Shown here: one piece after another, positions 24,035 to 31,266 of the stretch
How the letters are laid out: each line of letters starts with the position of its first letter
Position numbering within the stretch: position 1 is the stretch's first letter
Assembly: GCA_003171335.1 (NCBI GenBank)
Contig: PMYD01000027.1
Span: 1-33,704 of the forward strand
Direction: 5' to 3'
DNA: 33,704 nucleotides
Source of the DNA: Phycisphaerales bacterium
Lineage (GTDB): Bacteria; Planctomycetota; Phycisphaerae; SM23-33; FEN-1343
The notes under the pieces: generated by a model
Seen by the model: only the letters and a program-made list of their open reading frames with translations
The model's database searches: none
Told to the model about the DNA's origin: nothing
Position numbers and translations under genes: made by a program

Positions 24035-25621
24035 TTACTTTTTCACGATAACAAAAATGCCAAACTGCGGCGCCGTGTGCACGGGCGCCACGGGCACCTT
24101 GCCCACCGGCTCGACGATCGTCAGGCCCTTCATGGGAATCTTGACACTCTTGCCGGCAAACTTGCCGGTGACGACCGGGGCGCCGAAGAAGTTCTGGCCA
24201 TCGCGGATCTCAAACGCGTCGCCTTCCTTGAGTCCCGCGGCGGCGACATCGACCTCGACGGCCTCCTTGGCGTCCCAGTTGTAGATGATGACGTTGGCCC
24301 GGCCGTTCTGGTACTTGTTGGGGCGCACGCTGGTCCACGTGCCGGTGGGCAGCTTGCTTTCGATTTTGCTGTTGGCGTCCAGGCTGGCGGCCTTCCAGGC
24401 GTCCCAGGAGGTGGCGGTGGCGGCGTCGAAGACGGTGTCGCCCTTGCCCTGGTCGAAGTGGGCCGACGTGTTGAGCTTGAGCTTGCCGCAGGCGTCGTAG
24501 TACGTGTTGTCGGCGAAGCTGTATTTGCCGGCACTCTGGTCGTTCTGGGCGATCAGAGAGATGGCACCCAGGGCCTTGGGGAACGCCACCACCCTGTTGC
24601 CGGTGAAGGTGATCTCGTCCCAGGACCACAACTCCACGGGATAAGCGCCTCCCACGAAGGTGTTCTTGCGGATGGTGGTGGAGACGTTGCGGTAGTCCCA
24701 GTTCCAGCCCAGTTTGGTGCCGCCGCCGTAATCTTTGTCCGCGCTGGTGGCCAAGGCCGGCGCGCAGTACGTGAAGTTCTCGTCGATGCGGATGTTCTTC
24801 TTGGAGCCGCCGCCGCCACCGGCGATGAGCAGATTCTCCGTGGGCCTCCCCTCGGCGCGTATGGCCCCGCCGTTAAACAGCACGTTGCCCACGATGTCGT
24901 AATTCCGCACGTACGCGTTGCCGCCGGCGTAGGCGTGCAGGCCCCAGCCGAAGGAATCGAAGGCGATCGTCTCGGCGATGGTCTTGGTGCCCTTGTCGTT
25001 CTGCGTGTAGATGGCGTGGCCGTGCGCGCGGTCGGCGCCCTGCCAGCCGCAGTAATAGATGATGTTGCCGTACAGCTCGGAGTCCTCGGAGGTCTGCCAG
25101 AAGTCGATGCCCGAGGTCACATCGTGCACCACCATGTTGATGAGCTTGACGTGGGGGCCGCGGACGTTGACGCCGCTGTTCTTGCCGCTGGACTCCGTCC
25201 AGGTGTTGCGGCTGGTGTCGCTGCGCTGCGGGTTGGAGTCGGTGACTTCCAGGCCCTCAAACCAGGTCCACGCGCCGTGGATCATGAGCGTGGACCAGTT
25301 CACCTTGGCCACCGGCGCGCAGTCGAGCGTGGCCCGCTGGCCCGGCTGGACGCGGACGCGGATGGGTTTGCCCTCTTCGCCGGTGAGCTTGCTGTCAAAG
25401 AGCGACGTGCCATCCCACGCCCGGCTGTACTTGCCGCCGGCGACCCAGATGGTGTCGCCGCCCTTGACGGCGGCGGGCTGGCCCAACGCCGTCTGGAGGT
25501 CCCAGGGTTTCTCTTTGCTGCCATCGCCTTTGGGCGTGCCATCGGGGGAGACGTAGAACTCGGCCGCACGGGCCGCCGGGATGAAGAGCGAAACTAATAA
25601 CAGTCCGCACACAAGACGCAT
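24035..25621 (-). CDS. Secreted right-handed beta-helix protein, dockerin-less paralogue
   Basis: A 528-residue exported protein, homologous to the N-terminal half of the three dockerin proteins. A signal peptide (MRLVCGLLLVSLFIPAARA) is followed by AEFYVSPDGTPKGDGS and KPWDLQTALGQPAAV, the same opening as copies A-C. The repeating beta-helix coils carry HGHAIYTQN at residue 200, the same motif found at 206-207 in the large copies. RANVIIYNWD and GQNFFGAPVVTGKF mark the beta-sandwich that ends this protein. PKD, LamG and dockerin domains are absent. AGGAG seven bases before the ATG supports the start. It lies upstream of the GH42-like gene in what looks like a two-gene operon. Polysaccharide lyase or pectin-lyase-like activity is possible but not shown. 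Confidence 0.87.
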   Translation of the reverse strand: MRLVCGLLLVSLFIPAARAAEFYVSPDGTPKGDGSKEKPWDLQTALGQPAAVKGGDTIWVAGGKYSRAWDGTSLFDSKLTGEEGKPIRVRVQPGQRATLDCAPVAKVNWSTLMIHGAWTWFEGLEVTDSNPQRSDTSRNTWTESSGKNSGVNVRGPHVKLINMVVHDVTSGIDFWQTSEDSELYGNIIYYCGWQGADRAHGHAIYTQNDKGTKTIAETIAFDSFGWGLHAYAGGNAYVRNYDIVGNVLFNGGAIRAEGRPTENLLIAGGGGGSKKNIRIDENFTYCAPALATSADKDYGGGTKLGWNWDYRNVSTTIRKNTFVGGAYPVELWSWDEITFTGNRVVAFPKALGAISLIAQNDQSAGKYSFADNTYYDACGKLKLNTSAHFDQGKGDTVFDAATATSWDAWKAASLDANSKIESKLPTGTWTSVRPNKYQNGRANVIIYNWDAKEAVEVDVAAAGLKEGDAFEIRDGQNFFGAPVVTGKFAGKSVKIPMKGLTIVEPVGKVPVAPVHTAPQFGIFVIVKK

Positions 25622-25648
25622 GGCGCGCTCCTTGGCTGGCGAAAGCTT

Positions 25649-25659
25649 GATTGCCCGAG
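25649..25659 (+). promoter_or_regulatory. Possible fifth copy of the dockerin-promoter box
   Basis: GATTGCCCGAG differs by one base from the box of copy A's promoters, and the match extends upstream as AGCTTGATTG in both places. It lies 28 bp before the start of the fourth beta-helix gene but on the opposite strand, and no TTGACA lies 9 bp away. The position is suggestive; the match alone could be chance, since a similar string also occurs inside the GT39 gene. Confidence 0.25.
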
Positions 25660-25777
25660 CTTCTACTATCGTTTGCTTGAAAAACGAGAAAAAGGCATTC
25701 TACCGGCTCACTGACCGCGAAGGCCAGAAGCTTTCTCCGATTGTCGGGGCGCCAGGTGGCCAGTACACTTTTGGCCC

Positions 25778-27022
25778 ATGGAAGCGATGCATCTGGAGCT
25801 GGAACCCCAACGCCTGGAGGCGCAGGAGGTTTGCCTCGCCGCCCGCCTGACCGGCGGCGCAGAGCCCGTGCACCTGTGGTGGCGGCTGCCGACGGCGTGG
25901 GCGCCGGCGCTGACAAGCTGGGCCGACCCCTTTGTGGTCGGGCTTCTTTTTCCCATGATGCAGGAGGGCCGCTCGGTCATCGTGGAGGGCGCCGTTTCAC
26001 CATCCCTGTTGGCCAATCTCGAGGAATACATGGCCATTTGGCATGTCTGGCGGCCGCAGAAGTACCGCCCGATCGATATCCGGGGGCGCGAGGAGGCCGA
26101 GGCCCCGCCGCCGGCCCAGGGGGGGCTGGCGGTCGTGCCGTTTTCGTGCGGCATCGACTCCGCTTATACGGTCTGGCGGCATAGCCAGCGCCTGGCAGGC
26201 CGGCGGAGTCGCCGCATTGGGGCGGGCGTGGTTATGGAGGGGTTTGACATCTGGCTCAATCAGACCGGCGCAGCGGAGATGTATGCCGGCCTGCTGGCGG
26301 GGGCGCGGGCCATGCTCGACAGCCTGCACCTGCCTTGTATTGCCTTGCGGACCAATTTCCATGAATTGCCGACGACATGGGGCGACAGTTTTGGCACGCA
26401 ATTGGTTGGCGGGCTGCGGCTGTTGGCGGGCCGATTTGACTCCGCGCTGATCGCGGCGTGCGTCGGGTACACGCAGTTGGGCCGGTTCTGGGCCGCTCAT
26501 CCCGTGAGCGATCCGTTCCTCAGCAGCCGCCACTTCCGTGTGGTCGATGATGCGTGCGAACTTGGCCGGGTCGAGAAGGCCGAGGTTCTGGGGGCCTGGC
26601 CCGAGGCGATGCGGCATCTGCGGGTCTGTTTTGAAAATTCCGCCAGCCACCATAACTGCTGTCGCTGCGAGAAATGTTTGCGCTCCATCCTGGCCTTCCG
26701 TATCGGAGCGGAGCTCTTGCCGCCGGCTTTTGCCCGCGATGCGAGCGATGCACAAATCTGTCACGTGAAGCTGACGCGGCCGCTGCAGCTTGATTACTGG
26801 AACGGTCTGGTCCGCGCCGCTGAGGCACGCGGTTTGGGCGAGGCCTCGTGGGTGGCAGCCGCGCGCCGGGCCATCCGCCGCGGCCGTCGGCGGGCTACGC
26901 TGGTGCGCCTGCGGGAACCGCTGATTCCGTGGCGAAACCGGGTCCGCCGCCTGTTTCGCGGCTCATCGCTCAGTCGCCGCCAACTGGCGGCGCAGGCCGC
27001 CGCGCGAAGGACGAACGACTGA
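25778..27022 (+). CDS. PP-loop (adenine-nucleotide alpha-hydrolase-like) protein of unknown role
   Basis: A 414-residue cytoplasmic protein. The segment VVPFSCGIDSAYTVW (residues ~119-133) looks like a PP-loop, the ATP-binding SGGxDS motif of QueC/ExsB-type amide-forming and tRNA-modifying enzymes, with Cys in place of the first Gly. Near residue 290, HHNCCRCEKCLRS is a Cys-rich cluster that could bind zinc, as QueC-like proteins do. The N-terminal ~110 residues resemble no domain I know. The C-terminus is very basic. Its neighbourhood of glycosyltransferases and an amidohydrolase suggests a role in modifying a surface glycan or a small molecule, but this is inference. There is no clear Shine-Dalgarno; an ATG at 25787 is an alternative start. 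A duplicated copy of its C-terminal segment continues in frame after the stop. Confidence 0.7.
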   Translation: MEAMHLELEPQRLEAQEVCLAARLTGGAEPVHLWWRLPTAWAPALTSWADPFVVGLLFPMMQEGRSVIVEGAVSPSLLANLEEYMAIWHVWRPQKYRPIDIRGREEAEAPPPAQGGLAVVPFSCGIDSAYTVWRHSQRLAGRRSRRIGAGVVMEGFDIWLNQTGAAEMYAGLLAGARAMLDSLHLPCIALRTNFHELPTTWGDSFGTQLVGGLRLLAGRFDSALIAACVGYTQLGRFWAAHPVSDPFLSSRHFRVVDDACELGRVEKAEVLGAWPEAMRHLRVCFENSASHHNCCRCEKCLRSILAFRIGAELLPPAFARDASDAQICHVKLTRPLQLDYWNGLVRAAEARGLGEASWVAAARRAIRRGRRRATLVRLREPLIPWRNRVRRLFRGSSLSRRQLAAQAAARRTND

Positions 27023-27103
27023 TGGAACGGCGTGCGGCTGCTTTTTCGCGGCTCCACGTCGAGCCGCCGCCAGCTCACTCAGCAGACGGCGAAACGTTCG
27101 TAA
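26930..27103 (+). repeat. C-terminal coding segment duplicated in frame beyond the stop codon
   Basis: The 3' end of the PP-loop gene encodes WRNRVRRLFRGSSLSRRQLA (from 26930). Directly after its TGA (27020-27022) the same frame reads WNGVRLLFRGSTSSRRQLTQ and ends at TAA 27101-27103. The two stretches are clearly related at both DNA and protein level. This indicates a tandem duplication of roughly 90 bp, with one copy now outside the gene. The extra copy overlaps the 3' end of the opposite glycosyltransferase gene. Confidence 0.75.
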
Positions 27104-28212
27104 AGCGCCGCCGTGGCGACGACCATCCGCCCAGCGGAAAGGTGCTCTTGCACCTGGATTCGCCCGGCATTGCCCAAGCGGCGCCGCCGCTCCCCATCCG
27201 CCAGAAGCTGCGCCAGGGCCGCCGTCGCCGGCTGGTGTTGATTGGTCGTAACGCACCAAGCGGTCTGATCGTGGCGTGTGTGAACCGAATGCCGCCCATC
27301 CGCCCGCACGGACAGCACGCACGCGCCGCAGGCCATGGCCTCGAACATGGTCGAGCCGCCCGAAAGCGTCACCAGCACATCCAGGCCGGCCATCACGCGC
27401 GGCATGTCGTCCCGCCGACCGGTGAAGATCACCTGCCGGCTGAGCCCGCGCTGGCGGACCGTCTCCAGGAGGGCCTTGTAATATGATCGCGGCCCCGGCT
27501 GGCCGACCACCAGAAAGGCCACGCGTCCATCGGCGCCGCCGGCCAGAGGCGCGATGATATCCACAAACTCGCGCACGCACTTGAAAGGTTCGATTCTCCC
27601 CACGAGCCCCACGAGAAGGCAGTCGGCCAGGCCGATTTCCTGGCGCAGCGCCGGCGCCGCCGAGGGGTCCGGCCTGAAGCGGCCCAGGTCCACCGCATCA
27701 TCGATGACCTGCACCTTGCCGCCATCCAGTCCCGCGGCCGCCAGGTCCTGCTCGTAGCGCTGGGCGATGGCGATAACGGCCGATGCATGGCGCAGCCGAT
27801 GCTTGGCCATATCGTGAGGCGTGATGGGGCCGCGCACATGCAGGATGCAGGCGGCGCCCAGGGCGCGGGCGGCGTAATGGGCATATCCCGCGCGCCACAG
27901 GTCCGACGCGTGCACGATGTCCACACCCTGGCGGCGGCCCAGGGCCACCAGGCGCGCGGCCGGCCCGTAGCGAAACAGGCAGTCGGGAAAACTTCGCCAC
28001 TTGCGGAAGCGCAGGATGTGCACCTCGCGGCCCTGCTGGCGGAGCTGCTGGGCCAGCGGGCCCTCCTCATTCAGCACGAGGGTCAGCGCAAAGCGCTGCG
28101 CATCCAGCCCGCTGGCCAGGTAGCTGAGTTGGCGCTGGGAGCCATCCAGGTTGCCGCCGCGCCCGAGGAGCAGGATTCGCAGCGGGCGGCCAGGGCCGCC
28201 ATCGGCGGTCAT
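27079..28212 (-). CDS. Glycosyltransferase family 4 protein
   Basis: A 377-residue GT-B enzyme that transfers a sugar from a nucleotide donor, probably onto a lipid-linked or surface glycan at the inner face of the membrane. The N-terminal domain begins ILLLGRGGNLDGSQRQLS. The C-terminal donor-binding domain shows VGLVGRIEPFKCVREFVDII and SGGSTMFEAMACGACVLSV, the usual GT4 signature with the second Glu of the EX7E motif. I start it at 28212 and not at the longer frame's 28278, because its ATG overlaps the TGA of the amidohydrolase by one base (TGATG) and GAAAGAAGAAG precedes it. This indicates translational coupling. It converges with the PP-loop gene. Sugar specificity cannot be read. Confidence 0.88.
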   Translation of the reverse strand: MTADGGPGRPLRILLLGRGGNLDGSQRQLSYLASGLDAQRFALTLVLNEEGPLAQQLRQQGREVHILRFRKWRSFPDCLFRYGPAARLVALGRRQGVDIVHASDLWRAGYAHYAARALGAACILHVRGPITPHDMAKHRLRHASAVIAIAQRYEQDLAAAGLDGGKVQVIDDAVDLGRFRPDPSAAPALRQEIGLADCLLVGLVGRIEPFKCVREFVDIIAPLAGGADGRVAFLVVGQPGPRSYYKALLETVRQRGLSRQVIFTGRRDDMPRVMAGLDVLVTLSGGSTMFEAMACGACVLSVRADGRHSVHTRHDQTAWCVTTNQHQPATAALAQLLADGERRRRLGNAGRIQVQEHLSAGRMVVATAALYERFAVC

Positions 28213-29186
28213 CACTTCTTCTTTCGCTCCCACAGGGCATGCTGGCGGATGCACGCGGCTTCGTCGAGGTATTTCCACATGGGCTTCAGCTCGTACTGCT
28301 CCTGGATCTGCTCGATGGTCATATCCTTCATGCGGCTTTCCAGGCGGATATTGCCCTCATCGCCCATGTTCGACACGAGTACGCCATCGCCGTACTTCTC
28401 CTGGATCTTTTTGAGCTTGGCCCAGTGGAAGTCCGGATGATACGTCCGGCCGTCGAGATTCACTTCGGCGAAGGTCCAGAACACCTTGCCCGAGAACGTC
28501 TTCAGATCGTGGCCTTTATCCGCATCGGCCAGTGTTTCGCCCACCGGGCCGACGATCTGTCCGGCTCCCGCGTGGCAGCGGACCATGAAGAAGCCGTAGT
28601 CCATGGCCCAGGCGGCCAGGCGCTTGCCGCCGTTCCACATCGTGGGCCAGAAGACGCAGCGGGCATCCGCGCGGGCCAGGGCCACGCCGATATCCGGGTA
28701 GTTCAGGTCGAAGCAGATCGCGCAGCCAATCGGTCCGCGGTCGGTCTGGAAGATGCCAAACTCGTCGCCCGGCGTCACGCCCGCCTCGATCTCGTAGCCC
28801 GTGGCGTGGTATTTGCGGTAGGCGCCCAGCCGATGACCCTTGCGGTCCAGGATGAAGGCGGTGTTGTACACCAGGCCATCTTCTTTCGACAGGAAGGGCA
28901 CGATGACGTGGCTCTTCAGGGCCTTGGCCTTCTCGGCCACCTGGTCGAGGAATTTCCCCGGCACCGGCTCAGCCCACTTGACCACCTTGGGCGTGTCGCC
29001 CGAGGACCAGGCCAGACCCTGCTGAAGCACTTCCTCGGCAAACAGCACAAAGTCCGGCTTAAACTCGGCCGCCAGGTCCAGCACCTCCAAAACCATCTGG
29101 CGATTGAGCTCAATGGCCCGTGCCGGGTCCACATCCCGCTCGTGATTGAGATAGCACGACGCCACCAGCACGCGCGTCAGTTTCAT
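28212..29186 (-). CDS. Carbon-nitrogen hydrolase (nitrilase superfamily)
   Basis: A 324-residue cytoplasmic amidohydrolase. The Glu-Lys-Cys triad is visible: E51 (or E52) in LFAEEVL, K125 in AYRKYHATGYE and C158 in GCAICFDLNYPD. I start it at 29186, where GGAG lies about ten bases upstream; the open frame extends 52 codons further without domain content. Its last base overlaps the start of the GT4 gene. Relatives hydrolyse amides or N-carbamoyl groups, or form amides when fused to synthetases; this one is a stand-alone member of planctomycetal type with an extended C-terminal helix. Substrate unknown. Coupling to a glycosyltransferase hints at deacylation or amide trimming of a glycan precursor, which is speculation. 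Confidence 0.9.
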   Translation of the reverse strand: MKLTRVLVASCYLNHERDVDPARAIELNRQMVLEVLDLAAEFKPDFVLFAEEVLQQGLAWSSGDTPKVVKWAEPVPGKFLDQVAEKAKALKSHVIVPFLSKEDGLVYNTAFILDRKGHRLGAYRKYHATGYEIEAGVTPGDEFGIFQTDRGPIGCAICFDLNYPDIGVALARADARCVFWPTMWNGGKRLAAWAMDYGFFMVRCHAGAGQIVGPVGETLADADKGHDLKTFSGKVFWTFAEVNLDGRTYHPDFHWAKLKKIQEKYGDGVLVSNMGDEGNIRLESRMKDMTIEQIQEQYELKPMWKYLDEAACIRQHALWERKKK

Positions 29187-29235
29187 GGCCGCCGCTCCTA
29201 CTAAACAGGCCGCTTCCTCGCCAGCCGCCGCCGAC

Positions 29236-29263
29236 ATTACACGGAAAACTGGTTGTCTTGCAA
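29236..29263 (-). promoter_or_regulatory. Possible promoter for the amidohydrolase-glycosyltransferase pair
   Basis: On the minus strand, TTGCAA (29258-29263), a 16-bp spacer and TGTAAT (29236-29241) resemble a sigma70 promoter, about 50 bp before the ATG at 29186. Both hexamers are imperfect. Confidence 0.35.
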
Positions 29264-29353
29264 GCAAAAGAGCCCAACTCACGCGGTGGTCGATAGAAAG
29301 GGCAACGCGTGTGCACGATAAGGAGTAAGGAAAACTGCTCAATCCGCAGTTCC

Positions 29354-29503
29354 TCAGGCCTTACGCGTCGGGACCTCTGCGAGTTGCGCTTCGATCCGGC
29401 TCAGCCAGGCCTCCATGCCCTGGCCGGTGCGGTTGGAAAGTTCCAGAACGGGCATGCCGGGATGCACCGCGTCGATGTTGGCGCGGGCGGCGGCGAGGTC
29501 GAG
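29354..29503 (-). pseudogene. Remnant resembling the C-terminus of HypB
   Basis: This stretch encodes LDLAAARANIDAVHPGMPVL, then ELSNRTGQGMEAWLSRIEAQ, and ends at TGA. The pattern (ARANI..V.PGMPVLELS..TG.GMEAWL) is that of the last ~45 residues of HypB, the GTPase that helps load nickel into NiFe hydrogenase. The P-loop, the switch regions and the histidine-rich N-terminus are all missing. The sequence before it runs on in other frames as basic, unfamiliar peptides, so no intact gene is present. No hydrogenase or other hyp gene is in the window. It is best read as a decayed relic between the amidohydrolase and GT39 genes. A G3E-family relative is the alternative. Confidence 0.5.
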
Positions 29504-29615
29504 GCACACCGTATGCCTGCGTCGCCTTGGCTTCCTCGTGGTACTCCGCTTCGATAGAGGGAATTGGCAACGAAGCCAGGCCCCTTTGCTCAAGGCCTCA
29601 TAGAAGTCTGCGCGG

Positions 29616-31085
29616 TCACGCCGCCGCCTGCGCATCGCCGGCCTGGCTCCAGCCGCCTAACGAATGATCCGGCGCGCTGCCCCGCCCGAGATTCGCCGCC
29701 GGCCGCCGCGCGGCTAGGCCGGCCGCTCCAACCAGCAGCAGCGGCACGGTGGCGGGCGCGCGCAACCTTGGGTCGCCTAGCGGGCCGCTGGCCACCAGCA
29801 GGACGTACAGCCCCGCCATCAGGGCGAGCCATGTCATCGCTTGCATCGGGCGGCCGCGCAGGCGCAGCACGATCGTTCGCAGGACCAGGATGTAGAGCGT
29901 CCCCAGCCACAAGGAGTTGAAAGCCAGCAGCCCCCATGCCGACCAGTGCACCGGCTGGCCGCTGGAGGGGCGAAGAATCCCCAAACTGAGCGGCGGCGCC
30001 CCCAGCGTGGATAGGAGGAGCTTGTCCGGGCCAAACCACAAATTGGCCATGTTTTTTGCCGTGATTCGGGCAAAAGCCCCGGGGTATTGCCGCAGCACGC
30101 GGTTGACGACATCGTGGAGCCGCTGCTCCTGCTGCCTCCCAAGCGCGTGGTACCGCACATCCGCGGAGGTGAGGCCCATCTGGTCCGTCAAGCGATCAAA
30201 GGCGACGGGGTAGGAAATGCCCTGGGCGGCTTCCAACGTGTGGCAGCCGAAATTCGAGATGTAGTTGAACCGCGACACCGACGACAGCGCATATTGCCCG
30301 CACGCCCGGCCGTTGCGGATGATCCACGCGCCGATGATGCCGCTGCCCATCAGCGCCACGATCAGCGCCGCCATCGCCAGCCGGAGATTCTTCCGCTTCA
30401 GGCTCATCGCCAGCAGGCATGCCCCTAGCGCGATGGGCAGCCCAATTCCCGCCGGCCGCACCAGCGCCGCCGCACCCAGCAGGCCCGCCGTCGCCGCCGC
30501 CCCAGGCAGCGAGGGCCGGCTGAGCACCCTGGCGGCCAGCAGCGTGGCCGCCAACACCAGCAGGGCGAAGGGGAAGTCCGTCAGGATGCTGTTGGCCAGG
30601 GCGACGGCCTGTAAATCCACCGCCGCCAGCAGGCCCATCAGCAAGCCTGCCGCGCGGCCCAAGCCGCGTTGGCCGATCACCACCAGGCCCGCGCACAGCG
30701 CCAGCCCCAGGATATTCTGAAGGATAATGGTCGGCAGCAGCGCATCCCCGGTAAGCCATTTGGAAGCCGCCAGCACCGCAGGGTATCCGGGGGTTCTGAA
30801 CAGTTCGGGTGTCCATTGTGCCGGCTCCCCCGGCCGCAAGACCATCGGCCGGCCGAATCCGTGGCCGGCGGCCAGTTCATCCGCCAGAGACAGGTAGGAA
30901 GAAGAATCGGGATCCACCTGGCGCGACCGGTCCTGGCACGAAATGACCAGGCACGGCGCGCGCACCAGCGCCGCCACGACCACGACAAGCGCCACATCCC
31001 GCCAAATCACGCGGCCGCCTGCCGCATGGGGACCGGCGTGCTTTGCAGAGAGAATCTCCTGCCGCTGCTCCGGATGCATGGTCAT
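29616..31085 (-). CDS. GT39-like (ArnT/PMT-type) integral membrane glycosyltransferase
   Basis: A 489-residue GT-C fold protein with about ten hydrophobic helices. After the first helix (DVALVVVVAALVRAPCLVI) the outer loop carries DPDSSSYLSLADELAAGHGF and RTPGYPAVLA, the acidic and Arg-Pro-Gly motifs seen in lipid-linked-sugar transferases. Several Leu/Ala-rich helices follow, then a soluble loop (about 285-345) and three final helices. Members move a sugar from a polyprenyl-phosphate carrier to protein, lipid A or other acceptors on the outer side of the membrane. An AGGA sequence precedes the ATG at 31085. The 3' end overlaps the hypB-like frame by about 20 bases. Acceptor and donor are unknown. 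The plus-strand GH63-like gene diverges from it across about 180 bp. Confidence 0.83.
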   Translation of the reverse strand: MTMHPEQRQEILSAKHAGPHAAGGRVIWRDVALVVVVAALVRAPCLVISCQDRSRQVDPDSSSYLSLADELAAGHGFGRPMVLRPGEPAQWTPELFRTPGYPAVLAASKWLTGDALLPTIILQNILGLALCAGLVVIGQRGLGRAAGLLMGLLAAVDLQAVALANSILTDFPFALLVLAATLLAARVLSRPSLPGAAATAGLLGAAALVRPAGIGLPIALGACLLAMSLKRKNLRLAMAALIVALMGSGIIGAWIIRNGRACGQYALSSVSRFNYISNFGCHTLEAAQGISYPVAFDRLTDQMGLTSADVRYHALGRQQEQRLHDVVNRVLRQYPGAFARITAKNMANLWFGPDKLLLSTLGAPPLSLGILRPSSGQPVHWSAWGLLAFNSLWLGTLYILVLRTIVLRLRGRPMQAMTWLALMAGLYVLLVASGPLGDPRLRAPATVPLLLVGAAGLAARRPAANLGRGSAPDHSLGGWSQAGDAQAAA

Positions 31086-31266
31086 ATGCGCTGTTCCTCG
31101 CTTAGCTTTCAGCCATGTGTTTGCGCGAAAGAAAGGGCGCCCAAATTCCTCCTATGCAGATATTCTATGCAGCACAGCGCAGGGCTCGCCGGCCGCAGTG
31201 AGGCCGAAGATCCTGCCGGCGATCCGAGAAGATCCGACCGCTATTAACATGGAGGCGCGTGCGGCA

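Noticed and set aside
23903..25597. Plus-strand open frame of 564 aa
   Set aside because: Antisense to the beta-helix gene. The minus-strand product has a signal peptide, ribosome site and clear paralogues; this one has none.
30294..30303. Further copy of the ATTGCCCGC box
   Set aside because: It lies inside the GT39 coding sequence with no promoter nearby. It shows that the short core alone occurs by chance and that spacing must be part of the argument.
30943..31266. Upstream 108-codon extension of the GH63-like gene
   Set aside because: It runs antisense through the GT39 start region, has no domain content, and a better ribosome site precedes ATG 31267.
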